Position numbers and translations under genes: made by a program | The notes under the pieces: generated by a model | Seen by the model: only the letters and a program-made list of their open reading frames with translations | Database searches by the model: none | What the model was told of the DNA's origin: nothing | Shown here: piece by piece, positions 12,112 through 19,699 of the stretch | Position numbering within the stretch: the first letter of the stretch is position 1 | How the letters are laid out: each line of letters starts with the position of its first letter | Origin: Streptomyces broussonetiae | GTDB taxonomy: Bacteria; Actinomycetota; Actinomycetes; Streptomycetales; Streptomycetaceae | NCBI RefSeq assembly: GCF_009796285.1 | Contig: NZ_CP047020.1 | Span: 1,860,001-1,924,000, forward strand | Length of the DNA stretch: 64,000 nt | Direction of reading: 5' to 3'

Positions 12112-12560
12112 ACCAGGGCCCGCTGCGGCAGCGCGTCGAGCATCCGCCGGAACTCGGCGACGCCCTCGGCGCTGTCGTCGAAGACCGCGTCGTAACCGGC
12201 GGCGCGCAGCGCGGCCACCTCGTCGCTGCCGCAGGGGCCGGCGATGCCCAGCTTGCCGCCGATGACGGTGGGCACGGCGGCGAGTTCGGGGTGTTCGCGC
12301 AGCCGGGTCACGGTGCGCATGCCGTCGTGGTAGCCGTGTCCGTTGACGCTGCTGACCACGATGAGGAGGGGCCGCTGCGCCAGGGCCTCGGCGATGAGCA
12401 GGTCCTCGGGGACGCAGGGGCCGAGGTTGACCACGCGGTGCCCGTGCTCCTCGAGCAGGAGCTGGAGGTAGACGAGGTTCCAGGTGTGGGAGTCGGAGAT
12501 GCCGCCGGCCACGAGCACGGGCTGGTCGCCGGGGGTGGGGGTCATCGGGAAGGGGCTCAT
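12108..12560 (-). CDS. Glutamate mutase small (S) B12-binding subunit, VinH-like
   Basis: 150 aa. Cobalamin-binding Rossmann subunit of glutamate mutase. Visible signatures: ISDSHTWN at about 22-28, carrying the Asp-x-His that supplies the lower-axial histidine (His25); SSVNGHG, equivalent to the S-x-L region; IGGKLGIAG, the GG motif. The usual DxHxxG is DxHxxN here, so the motif glycine is replaced by Asn. ATG 12560 overlaps the decarboxylase stop (TGATG); an internal ATG at 12545 is an alternative start. It overlaps the E-subunit start. It should form the heterotetrameric mutase with the E subunit and bind adenosylcobalamin base-off/His-on. Confidence 0.9.
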   Translation of the reverse strand: MSPFPMTPTPGDQPVLVAGGISDSHTWNLVYLQLLLEEHGHRVVNLGPCVPEDLLIAEALAQRPLLIVVSSVNGHGYHDGMRTVTRLREHPELAAVPTVIGGKLGIAGPCGSDEVAALRAAGYDAVFDDSAEGVAEFRRMLDALPQRALV

Positions 12561-13807
12561 CACAGGGCCTGTCCGTGGGTGTCGGGTTCGTACGCGCGGG
12601 TGTGCTGGATGCGGGAGACGGAGACGACGTCGTCGCCGCGTACGACGATCTCGGTGGGGGCCGGCCGGCCGAGGAACATCAGCAGGCTGGCCGTGGGGCC
12701 GTAGGCGCCGGTGTTGGGGACGCTGAGTACGTCGCCCGGTGCCGGGTCGGCGAGCGGGACGCCCCGGCCGAGCAGGTCGCCCGGGGTGCACAGCGGGCCT
12801 GCGAGGCTCGCGGGGGTGCCGTCCACGCCGACGGACTCGTGCGGCTCGACGGTGACGGGCATGATGCGGCCGAGGCCGGACATGCCGCCGAAGGTGTTGA
12901 TGCCGGCGTCGACGACGACATAGCGCTGGTCGCGGCTGTCCTTGACGTTGACGACGGAGGTGAGCAGGGTGCCGCTGTCGGCGACCAGGTAGCGGCCCGA
13001 CTCGCAGGCGATCCGCGGGGCGCCCTCGCGCCAGCCGGCGAAGTGCTCGTCGAGCGTCCCGGCCAGGGCCGCACGCAGCTCGCCGTAGACCGGCCGCTCG
13101 CCCTGCACGCCGTACGGTGCGGCGAATCCGCCGCCGATGTCGACGAAGCGGAACGTGACGCCGAGGGCGTCCTGGAGGGCTGCGGCGGTGGCGACGGTGT
13201 GGCGGAACTCGGCGATGAGGCTCGCCTCGTCCTTGGCGTTGCTCAGCGGGAAGAAGTGCAGCCCGGCGATGGTGGTGCCGGGTACGTCGCGCAGGTCGGC
13301 GGCGAGGTCGGGGAGGGTCTCGCTGTCGAAGCCGAACTGCGAGGGCACACCGGTCATGCGGATGCCGGTGGCGGCCGCGCCGGTGGCGTTGTTGACCCGG
13401 ATCAGGCAGTCGGCGCTCAGGCCGAGCTTGAGCGCGGCCTCGCCGACGCGGGTGAGGTCGCCGTAGGACTCGGTGGAGAACAGGCGGACGCCGCGGGTGA
13501 GGGCCTCGGAGAGTTCCTCGGTGGTCTTGCCGGGGCCGGTGTAGAGGATCCGGTCGCCCTGGAAGCCGGCCTCAAGGACGGCGTCGAGTTCGCCGACGGA
13601 GCTGATCTCGGCGCGGCAGCCGCGGGCTCCGCCGGTGCGCAGCTCGCGCATCAGGTCGGGGTGCGGGTTGGCCTTGGCGGCGTAGAACACCTCGACCTCG
13701 TCGGGCAGCGCGGCGAGCAGGTCGTCGCGGGCCGTGGCCACCCGGTCCAGGTCGTAGACGTAGGACGGGGTCCCGAAGCGCTCGGCAAGCTCGGTGGGGC
13801 CGGTCAC
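12560..13807 (-). CDS. Fold-type III PLP decarboxylase, VinO-like (3-methylaspartyl-ACP decarboxylase)
   Basis: 415 aa, the usual length for the alanine-racemase-fold decarboxylases (diaminopimelate/ornithine family). PLP lysine in FYAAKAN (Lys45); glycine-rich phosphate loop FVDIGGGFA; C-terminal CTPGDLL carries the conserved active-site cysteine, and NTGAYG follows. The region that normally gives the HxGSQ loop reads HFFPLSNAKDE, as in carrier-protein-linked amino acid decarboxylases. By analogy with VinO it removes the alpha-carboxylate of 3-methylaspartyl-ACP to give 3-aminoisobutyryl-ACP. GTG start at 13807 overlaps the upstream stop (GTGA), and its own stop overlaps the mutase S start. 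Specificity is inferred from context, not proven by residues. Confidence 0.88.
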   Translation of the reverse strand: MTGPTELAERFGTPSYVYDLDRVATARDDLLAALPDEVEVFYAAKANPHPDLMRELRTGGARGCRAEISSVGELDAVLEAGFQGDRILYTGPGKTTEELSEALTRGVRLFSTESYGDLTRVGEAALKLGLSADCLIRVNNATGAAATGIRMTGVPSQFGFDSETLPDLAADLRDVPGTTIAGLHFFPLSNAKDEASLIAEFRHTVATAAALQDALGVTFRFVDIGGGFAAPYGVQGERPVYGELRAALAGTLDEHFAGWREGAPRIACESGRYLVADSGTLLTSVVNVKDSRDQRYVVVDAGINTFGGMSGLGRIMPVTVEPHESVGVDGTPASLAGPLCTPGDLLGRGVPLADPAPGDVLSVPNTGAYGPTASLLMFLGRPAPTEIVVRGDDVVSVSRIQHTRAYEPDTHGQAL

Positions 13808-15330
13808 GGGGTGGTTCCTTCCAGGAGGCGGGCGAGCTGCTTGCGGTCGTGCTTGCCGTGCGGGGTCAGCGGCAGCTCGTCGACGACGCGGCTCACGCCG
13901 GGCACCTTGGCGGGCTCCAGGCGCAGCGACAGCTCCTTGAGCAGGGAGTGGGGGTCGATGTCGCCCTCGGCGAACACCGCGAGTGCGCGGCCCTCGGCGG
14001 GCGGCAGGACGGCGGCGGCGCGCACGCCGGGGATGTCGGTGGCGGCGCTCTCGATCTCGGTGGTGCTCATACGCACGCCCTTGTGCTTGAACATGTCGTC
14101 GCGGCGGCCCTCGTAGTACAGGAAGCCGTCCTCGTCGACGTGCCCGAAGTCGCCGGTGTGCAGCCTGAGGCCGCCGTCGGGGGCGGGGCGGAAGGCGCGG
14201 GCGGTCTGCTGCGGGGCGCGCCAGTAGCCGGGCATGACGTGCGGGCCCTCGACCACGATCTCGCCGGTGTGGAACGGCGGCAGCGCGTTGCCGTCGTCGT
14301 CCACGACGAAGGCGCGGGTGCCGGGCAGCGGGCGGCCGACCGAGTCGGGCTTGGCGTCCTGGTGGGCGGGCGGCAGCACGGAGACGCGCTTGCACTCGGT
14401 CTGCCCGAACTGGATGACCACCTCCGCACCGGGGAACGCATCGCGCAGCCCGTCGGCGGTCGACTTGGGCAGCGCGGCGCCGGTGTTGGTGAACATCCGC
14501 ACCCGGGATTCCCGGCTCGGCTCGCGCTCGGCGAGGGCGACGATCATGGTCGCCAGGGAGGGCACGATCGGGACGACGGTGGCGCCGGTCTCCCGGATGC
14601 GGCGCAGCAGCACCAGGTCCGACTCGCCGTCGGCGAGCACCAGTTCGCTGCGTCCGGCGGCGGTGAGCAGCACCTTGTACAGGCCGTAGTCCCAGGAGAT
14701 CGGGAAGCGGCAGAACACCACGTCGTCGGGGCGGTAGCCGAGTTCCAGGTTGATGGCCTCGGTGGCGAAGACCATCCGGCCGTGCGGGCAGATGACGGCC
14801 TTCGGGGCGGCGGTCGAGCCCGAGGTGTAGACGAGGACCGCGAGGTCCTCGGGGCCGACCTCGGCGCCGGCGGACCGGGCCCCCTGCACCCGCAGCGCGG
14901 TGATCTCCTGCCACGCCTCGCCGAGCCCGAGGACCGGCACGCCCGCGGCGAGCCCGGCGATCCGCCGCACGGCGGGGTCGGTGACGACGACCAGTGCGGG
15001 CTCGGAGTTCTCCACGACCGCCCGCAGGTGGAAGTCCTTCATGCCGGTGTTGACGGGGACGAGGACGGCGCCGCGGCGGGCGGTGCCGTACATCAGCGCG
15101 ACCAGTTCGCGGGTGCTGGGCAGCTGGACGAGGACCCGGTCGCCGTGGCCGATGCCGTGCTCCTGAAGCCAGGCGTCGACGGCGTGGCTGTGGGCGGCGA
15201 GTTCGCGGTACGTCCAGCGGCCCGCGCCGTCGGCGACGGCCGGGGCGTCGGGGCGCTCGGCGGTGGCCTCGTCGAGCAGGTCGTGCACCCGGGCGTCGGT
15301 GCGGGCCTGCGCTGTCGGTTGACCGTTCAC
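13804..15330 (-). CDS. 3-methylaspartate-type adenylation enzyme (amino acid:ACP ligase), VinN-like
   Basis: 508 aa stand-alone ANL adenylation enzyme with no carrier domain. Core motifs: VYTSGSTAAPKAV (P-loop, about 168-179), FGQTECKRVS (A5, about 308-317), LHTGDFG (A7), and C-terminal TPHGKHDRKQL with the catalytic lysine. The Lys-Arg pair at 314-315 lies where VinN is reported to use a Lys-Arg pair to bind the side-chain carboxylate of 3-methylaspartate; this is the reason for assigning this enzyme, not its neighbour, to 3-methylaspartate. Expected role: ATP-dependent loading of (2S,3S)-3-methylaspartate onto the small ACP encoded at 16916-17167. GTG 15330 overlaps the upstream stop. Confidence 0.87.
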   Translation of the reverse strand: MNGQPTAQARTDARVHDLLDEATAERPDAPAVADGAGRWTYRELAAHSHAVDAWLQEHGIGHGDRVLVQLPSTRELVALMYGTARRGAVLVPVNTGMKDFHLRAVVENSEPALVVVTDPAVRRIAGLAAGVPVLGLGEAWQEITALRVQGARSAGAEVGPEDLAVLVYTSGSTAAPKAVICPHGRMVFATEAINLELGYRPDDVVFCRFPISWDYGLYKVLLTAAGRSELVLADGESDLVLLRRIRETGATVVPIVPSLATMIVALAEREPSRESRVRMFTNTGAALPKSTADGLRDAFPGAEVVIQFGQTECKRVSVLPPAHQDAKPDSVGRPLPGTRAFVVDDDGNALPPFHTGEIVVEGPHVMPGYWRAPQQTARAFRPAPDGGLRLHTGDFGHVDEDGFLYYEGRRDDMFKHKGVRMSTTEIESAATDIPGVRAAAVLPPAEGRALAVFAEGDIDPHSLLKELSLRLEPAKVPGVSRVVDELPLTPHGKHDRKQLARLLEGTTP

Positions 15331-16889
15331 TGCGACTCCTGCCGCCTTTCATGAGTGCGTGCCGTCCCGGCGGACTGCCGCATGGCCGTGGCCCGGGAGG
15401 CGAGCTTCCTGCGATCGGTCTTGCGGTTGGAGTTGAGCGGGAGCGCGTCCAGGTGGTGGTAGGCGCGCGGGACGACCGCGGCCGGCAGCAGCCGGCGCAG
15501 ATGACGGGCGAGCTGTGCGGGCGGCACCGGTTCGCCGGTGTGGAAGACGGCCAGTTCGACCGTGCCGTCGACGGGCACCGCCACGGTCACGGCGTCCTCG
15601 ACGCCCGGGCAGGTGCGTGCCGCGGCGTCCACCTCGGCCAGTTCCATCCGCACCCCGTGCACCTGGACCTGCGCGTCCTGGCGGCCCAGGTAGAGCCAGC
15701 CGCCGTCCTCGGCGCGCCGGACGCGGTCGCCGGTGCGGTAGAAGCGGTGGCCGCCGTGCTCCAGGAACCGTCCGGTGTCATCGGCCGGGTCGAGGTAGCC
15801 GGGCGTCAACTGGGGCCCCATGATGCACAGTTCACCTTCGTCGCCGTCGGCCGGGGCGCCGTCGGCGCCCAGCAGCAGCGCCTCGTGGCCCGGGTGTACG
15901 GCACCGATGGGCACCATGTCGTTGAGGTACCGGCCCGGCGTGAAGCGCTGGGCGGTGATGGTGATGGTCAGTTCCGTCGGGCCGTACAGGTTCTCGAGTG
16001 TCGCTCCGGGGGCGGCGACGGCCCAGTCCTCGGCGTCCTTGCAGCTGAGCGCCTCCCCCGCGAAGAAGCTCCAGCGCAGCGACGCCAGCGCGCCCGGCTC
16101 CAGCCCGCCGGTGCGACGCACCAGGGTGATCGCGCTGGGCGTGGAGAACCACACGGTCATGCCCTGCTCGGCCAGGAACTCCGGCAGATGCGCGTACGCC
16201 TGCGGCGGGATCGGTACGACGGCGGCGCCGGCGCCCCACGCGCAGAACAGGTCGAACATCGCGCAGTCGAAGTTGAGGTCGAAGGTCTGCGAGAAGACGT
16301 CGTGCGGACCGAAGTCGTAGCGCTCGTCCAGCAGGCCGAAGTAGTGCGCGGTGTTGGCGTGGGTGACGGGCACGCCCTTGGGCCGGCCGGTGGAGCCTGA
16401 GGTGAACAGCACGTAGGCGGTGTCGGAGGGCCGGGCGGGCATCGGCGCCTTCAGGGCGCTGTCCGGGTCGACGACGAGCGCCGGCATCGGCTGCCCGCCG
16501 GGGGCGAACAGCGTCGGCAGGCGCACGCCCTCGGCGTGCAGGGCGGTCAGGGCGGGCAGCGCGTCGTCGTCGGCGAGCAGCGCGCCGGCCCCGGCGGCCT
16601 CGATCATCTGCCGGGTGCGGGCGGCCGGGAAGGCCGGCTGCAGCGGGACGACGGTGACGCCGCTGTACAGGCCTGCCAGCAGGGCGGCGTACGCGGTGGG
16701 TCCCTTGCCGGCCAGCACGCCCACGGCGGGCGGCCGGCCGGGCAGACCGGCGCGCAGCGAACCGGCCAGGACCAGGGCGCGTTCGTGCAGTGCGCGGTAG
16801 CTGGTGTCGACGCCGTCGACGCGCAGCGCGGGCCGGTCCGGGGCGAGCGCCAGCCCGCGCAGGAACCGGCCGGCGAGCGTGCCGTCCAT
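15327..16889 (-). CDS. Second adenylation enzyme, VinM-like (adds protecting amino acid to aminoacyl-ACP)
   Basis: 520 aa from ATG 16889; an in-frame GTG at 16901 is the alternative start. Motifs: VLFTSGSTGRPKGVPV (A3), NLYGPTELTITIT (A5), YRTGDRVR (A7), LGRQDAQVQVHGVRMEL (A8), and C-terminal LPLNSNRKTDRRKL with the A10 lysine. No condensation or carrier domain. In the vicenistatin pathway VinM uses ATP to attach L-alanine to the amino group of 3-aminoisobutyryl-VinL, capping it so that chain extension is not interrupted by lactam formation. The same role is expected here because the deprotecting hydrolase is also encoded (18167-19063). The identity of the protecting amino acid is not read from the sequence. 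Confidence 0.85.
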   Translation of the reverse strand: MDGTLAGRFLRGLALAPDRPALRVDGVDTSYRALHERALVLAGSLRAGLPGRPPAVGVLAGKGPTAYAALLAGLYSGVTVVPLQPAFPAARTRQMIEAAGAGALLADDDALPALTALHAEGVRLPTLFAPGGQPMPALVVDPDSALKAPMPARPSDTAYVLFTSGSTGRPKGVPVTHANTAHYFGLLDERYDFGPHDVFSQTFDLNFDCAMFDLFCAWGAGAAVVPIPPQAYAHLPEFLAEQGMTVWFSTPSAITLVRRTGGLEPGALASLRWSFFAGEALSCKDAEDWAVAAPGATLENLYGPTELTITITAQRFTPGRYLNDMVPIGAVHPGHEALLLGADGAPADGDEGELCIMGPQLTPGYLDPADDTGRFLEHGGHRFYRTGDRVRRAEDGGWLYLGRQDAQVQVHGVRMELAEVDAAARTCPGVEDAVTVAVPVDGTVELAVFHTGEPVPPAQLARHLRRLLPAAVVPRAYHHLDALPLNSNRKTDRRKLASRATAMRQSAGTARTHERRQESQ

Positions 16890-16915
16890 GGTGGGATCCA
16901 CGAAGGGCCGTCCCG

Positions 16916-17167
16916 TCAGCTCGCGGCGGTGTGCAGCATGCTCTGCACGGTGTCCCACAGCACGCCGGCGGTGCGGAAGGTGTCCATGGTCAGCGCGCTG
17001 TCGCGGAAGCGGACTTGATAGGCCTCCTCCAGCGTGCCGAGCAGCTGGACGGTGGCGAGCGAGTCCAGGCCGAGGTCCTTCAGCTCGGCGTCCGGGGTCA
17101 GCTCCTCCTGCGGGCCGAGGAACGGCACGAAGGGGCGGAGTATCTGTTCGAACTGGTCGTCCCACAT
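16916..17167 (-). CDS. Stand-alone acyl carrier protein, VinL-like
   Basis: 83 aa carrier protein. Phosphopantetheine serine in DLGLDSLATV (Ser36), flanked by the acidic first helix and a C-terminal helix typical of discrete ACPs. Strong AGGAGG ribosome site 5 nt before ATG 17167. It sits between the trans-acyltransferase and the adenylation genes. It should carry 3-methylaspartate, then 3-aminoisobutyrate, then the dipeptidyl starter until the VinK-like enzyme hands it to the loading ACP of the first PKS. Confidence 0.95.
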   Translation of the reverse strand: MWDDQFEQILRPFVPFLGPQEELTPDAELKDLGLDSLATVQLLGTLEEAYQVRFRDSALTMDTFRTAGVLWDTVQSMLHTAAS

Positions 17168-17193
17168 GGGAGCCTCCTACGAGTCGGTCGGGA

Positions 17194-18129
17194 TCAGGCG
17201 GCGCGCGAGCGGCGCCGGGGGGTCATCGCCAGCCGCGGCGGTGCGGCGACGACGTCGAAGTTCCGGGTCGCGCAGGGCACCCGGCCGAAGAGGCTGTCGG
17301 GCCCGGCCACGCACAGCCGGGTGACGCCGGCTTCCTTGAGGGCCGTGGTGACGCCGGGCCAGTTCATCGGGTGGTCGAAGCCGTCGAGCAGCATGGTGCG
17401 CAGTTCCTCGCCGGTGTGCAGCAGTCGGCCGTCCTGGTCGGCGACGACGGGCAGCTTGGGGTCGGCGAAGGTGTAGCGGGACACCACGTCGCGTTCGGCC
17501 CTCTCCCGCAGCGGGCGGAACGCCGAGGCGTGCATGGGCGGGCGCATGGTGTACAGCGGCAGGCTGCCGACGGAGCGCAACCGCTCCTCCAGCCATGCCA
17601 CGCGGTGCTCGGACAGGGAGATCATGTAGAAGCCGTCGTCGATGTGGCAGGAGATCTCGTGCCACTCCCCCGCCTCGTCCAGCTCGGTGAGGATGGCGTC
17701 GAGGCCGTCCCGCGGGGCGCGGACGAAGGACAGGGTGACGATGTCCCGGTGCTCCTCGGCGAAGTACTCCTCCAGGCAGCGGGCGATCTCGGCGGTCAGG
17801 CGCACCGCGTCGGGCAGTTCGAGGGCGCCGGTGTAGGCGAGGGCCGCCTTCTCGCCGAAGCTGGGTCCGGCGACGATGTCGGGTTCGACACCGAGGTGGT
17901 CGCGGGCCCAGTCGGCGCAGGCCAGGCAGTTGATGAAGAAGGCGACCTGGGCGGCCTCGGAGTAGTCGCCCGGGGAGGTGCGGAAGGCGTCCACCAGCGA
18001 GTAGCCGAGCGCCTCGTCGGCGACGGCGACCAGGTCCCGGGCGAAGGGGTTGGCCACCATGAACCTGCCCACCTCGGTGAACGGGACGGGTCCCATGCCG
18101 GGGAAGACGAGAGCGGTGTCGTGTGCCAT
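17194..18129 (-). CDS. Discrete acyltransferase, VinK-like (transfers starter from ACP to PKS loading ACP)
   Basis: 311 aa from ATG 18129 (GGGGAT ribosome site); an in-frame GTG at 18153 would add 8 residues. Malonyl-CoA-transacylase fold: N-terminal ALVFPGMG, nucleophile elbow GPSFGEKAA (Ser90; the GHSxGE of ordinary ATs is GPSFGE here) and catalytic His200 in MHASAFRP. The region around the catalytic serine lacks features of malonyl- or methylmalonyl-specific ATs. That fits an enzyme acting between two carrier proteins rather than on CoA esters. VinK does this in vicenistatin biosynthesis, moving the dipeptidyl starter from VinL to the VinP1 loading ACP. It lies 26 bp upstream of the ACP gene in the same operon. 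Confidence 0.88.
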   Translation of the reverse strand: MAHDTALVFPGMGPVPFTEVGRFMVANPFARDLVAVADEALGYSLVDAFRTSPGDYSEAAQVAFFINCLACADWARDHLGVEPDIVAGPSFGEKAALAYTGALELPDAVRLTAEIARCLEEYFAEEHRDIVTLSFVRAPRDGLDAILTELDEAGEWHEISCHIDDGFYMISLSEHRVAWLEERLRSVGSLPLYTMRPPMHASAFRPLRERAERDVVSRYTFADPKLPVVADQDGRLLHTGEELRTMLLDGFDHPMNWPGVTTALKEAGVTRLCVAGPDSLFGRVPCATRNFDVVAAPPRLAMTPRRRSRAA

Positions 18130-18166
18130 GGCGGGATCCCCGCCCCCTTTCACGGGTTCGTGAGCG

Positions 18167-19063
18167 TCACAGGCTCTTGAGGAAGTCGGTCATCACCTCG
18201 AAGAACCGTTCCGGCTCCTCCAGGTGCGGCAGATGGCTCGACTCCTCGAAGATCTCCCAGCGCGCCCCGGGGATGTGGTCGTGGAACGGCTGCACGACCG
18301 CCGGGGTGGCCTCGTCGTGGCGGCCGCTGATGACCAGGGTCGGAGTGCCGATCCGGTGCAGTTCGTCGACGATCGACCAGTTCTTCAGGGAACCGATGAC
18401 GTGGAACTCGTTGGGCCCGTTCATCGCGTAGTAGACGGTCGGGTCGTTGTAGATCTCCATGAAGGAGGACAGGAAGTCGCGCGGCCAGGGAGACACACGG
18501 CAGACATGACGGTCGTAGAAGACCCGCATCGCGGCCAGGTAGTCCGGACTGTCGAAGGTGCCGTCCGCCTCGTGCCGCCGCAGTGTCTGCTCGGCCTCCG
18601 GTGGCAGTTCGGCGCGCAGCCGTGCCATCTCCTGGAGCCAGATCGGGTACGAGGCGGGCGCGTTGGCGACGACCAGTCCGCGCAGGCCGACCGGGTTCGT
18701 CATGGCGTGCCGGGCGCACAGCGGGCCGCCCCAGGACTGGCCGAACAGTACGTAGTCGTCGGCGATGCCCAACTGCTGGACCAAATTGACCAGTTCACGC
18801 TCGAACAGCTCGACCGTCCAGAACGCGGCCTCCTTGTCGGGCAGATGGGTCGAGCCGCCGTTGCCCAGCTGGTCGTAGTGGACCACGGGCCAGCCGTCCT
18901 CGGCGAGCCTCGCGAGCGGCAGCAGGTAGTCATGGGTGCTGCCGGGGCCGCCGTGCACGGCGACGACCGCCGGCCGGCCCGCACCGAGTTCACCGGTCAC
19001 CCGGTACCAGGTCCGGTACTCCCCGAAGGGAAGGGTGCCCTTCGCACTGGGATCCGGGGACAC
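18167..19063 (-). CDS. Proline iminopeptidase-family amide hydrolase, VinJ-like (starter deprotection)
   Basis: 298 aa alpha/beta hydrolase of peptidase family S33. Oxyanion-hole HGGPGS at 38-42, nucleophile GQSWGG (Ser110), acid Asp250 in SGRHDEA, His277 in ESSHLPH. GTG start at 19063 with AGAGGTGA upstream. First gene of the left operon, behind its own predicted promoter (19195-19239). In macrolactam clusters that use an aminoacyl-protected starter, this enzyme removes the N-terminal amino acid from the finished polyketide so that the amine can close the ring on the thioesterase. No signal peptide is seen, so it should act in the cytoplasm. Confidence 0.9.
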   Translation of the reverse strand: MSPDPSAKGTLPFGEYRTWYRVTGELGAGRPAVVAVHGGPGSTHDYLLPLARLAEDGWPVVHYDQLGNGGSTHLPDKEAAFWTVELFERELVNLVQQLGIADDYVLFGQSWGGPLCARHAMTNPVGLRGLVVANAPASYPIWLQEMARLRAELPPEAEQTLRRHEADGTFDSPDYLAAMRVFYDRHVCRVSPWPRDFLSSFMEIYNDPTVYYAMNGPNEFHVIGSLKNWSIVDELHRIGTPTLVISGRHDEATPAVVQPFHDHIPGARWEIFEESSHLPHLEEPERFFEVMTDFLKSL

Positions 19064-19194
19064 GCTGAATCACCTCTGCTCGGCTGCGGGACACGGCGAC
19101 GGCCGGGGCGGGGCCGCCGGCCGGGACCGGGAGAGCCGGCACGGTGGGCGATCCGTGCCTTCGCCGTCCATGCCTCTGTCGTGGTCCGCTGCCG

Positions 19195-19239
19195 ACGCTA
19201 ACGGCCACCGCGCCGCCACCAGACCCCTAATCGCCCCTA
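19195..19239 (-). promoter_or_regulatory. Leftward promoter with double G4 box (starter operon)
   Basis: Read leftward on the minus strand: TAGGGG (19239-19234), four bases, TAGGGG (19229-19224), 23 bases, then a -10-like TAGCGT (19200-19195). The two boxes are exactly 10 bp apart. The same design precedes the units starting at 19700 and 60991, and with a poorer -10 that at 25354. No good -35 hexamer is present, so the boxes probably bind an activator. Start sites were predicted by eye only. Confidence 0.6.
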
Positions 19240-19391
19240 GGCGGTGTCCGGGTGACCGAACACACGGGGCGCGCCCCGCCGCTCCCCGCTCGCTGTCTCC
19301 CGCGGGTCTCGCCGCCCCGTGCCACCTGCGGCGCAGGGCGCACATACGGTGGACCGCGGTGCCCGTCGGATGTCGTCCGGATGTCTCCTGC

Positions 19392-19570
19392 CCCCTAGGT
19401 CCCGTCGTCACATTCCCGTCGTCGCCCGAAGGGCGGCCTCGTGGTGTCCGGTGCGTGCTCCCGGCGTGCCGGACGGAAGTCCTCGTACTGGACGTACATG
19501 GGCTTTCGCCCGCGAGAGGGCGTGCCAGGCGTCGCGAGGCAGACGGGAATGTGACGACAGGGCCTAGGGG
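19392..19570. repeat. Imperfect inverted repeat (27 of 30 bp) around a 119-bp spacer
   Basis: The left arm beginning CCCCTAGGTCCCGTCGTCAC (19392-19421) matches the reverse complement of 19541-19570 at 27 of 30 positions. The core of 17 bases (GTCGTCACATTCCCGTC) is identical. The right arm ends in the upstream G4 box of the P450 promoter, so the repeat extends the regulatory motif. A duplicated operator or a short element with terminal inverted repeats are both possible readings. Confidence 0.75.
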
Positions 19571-19610
19571 CGCCTAGGGGTTGGGGCTTCGGGCGGTGGC
19601 TGCCTAGCGT
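19563..19610 (+). promoter_or_regulatory. Rightward promoter with double G4 box (P450 operon)
   Basis: TAGGGG at 19565-19570 and again at 19575-19580, exactly 10 bp apart, followed by 24 bases and the -10-like TAGCGT at 19605-19610. The segment GCTGCCTAGCST around the -10 is also present in the promoter of the PKS gene at 60991 with the same 24-base spacing. Predicted start near 19617 leaves a leader of about 80 nt. Confidence 0.62.
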
Positions 19611-19699
19611 GCGGGAGACGGCCGACAGCGCCGCACCGGCGCCGAGACCGGACCCGCTCCGCTTTCGGCGCCTCCCGTTCCCTCCCGTGCGAAGAGGAC

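Larger units (their letters stand above)
19064..19699. other. 636-bp divergent control region between starter/PKS operon and P450 operon
   Basis: No credible gene on either strand: open frames here lack ribosome sites and resemble nothing known. It contains the leftward promoter (19195-19239), the rightward promoter (19563-19610), and a long imperfect inverted repeat (arms 19392-19420 and 19542-19570). Predicted untranslated leaders are about 125 nt to the left and 80 nt to the right. Confidence 0.7.

Noticed and set aside
10831..12560. Glutamate mutase as part of glutamate fermentation
   Set aside because: No methylaspartate ammonia-lyase or mesaconase nearby; the genes are coupled to an adenylation/ACP starter operon.
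15327..16889. NRPS module from the two adenylation genes and the ACP
   Set aside because: No condensation domain anywhere; the proteins match stand-alone VinM/VinN-type ligases acting with a discrete ACP.
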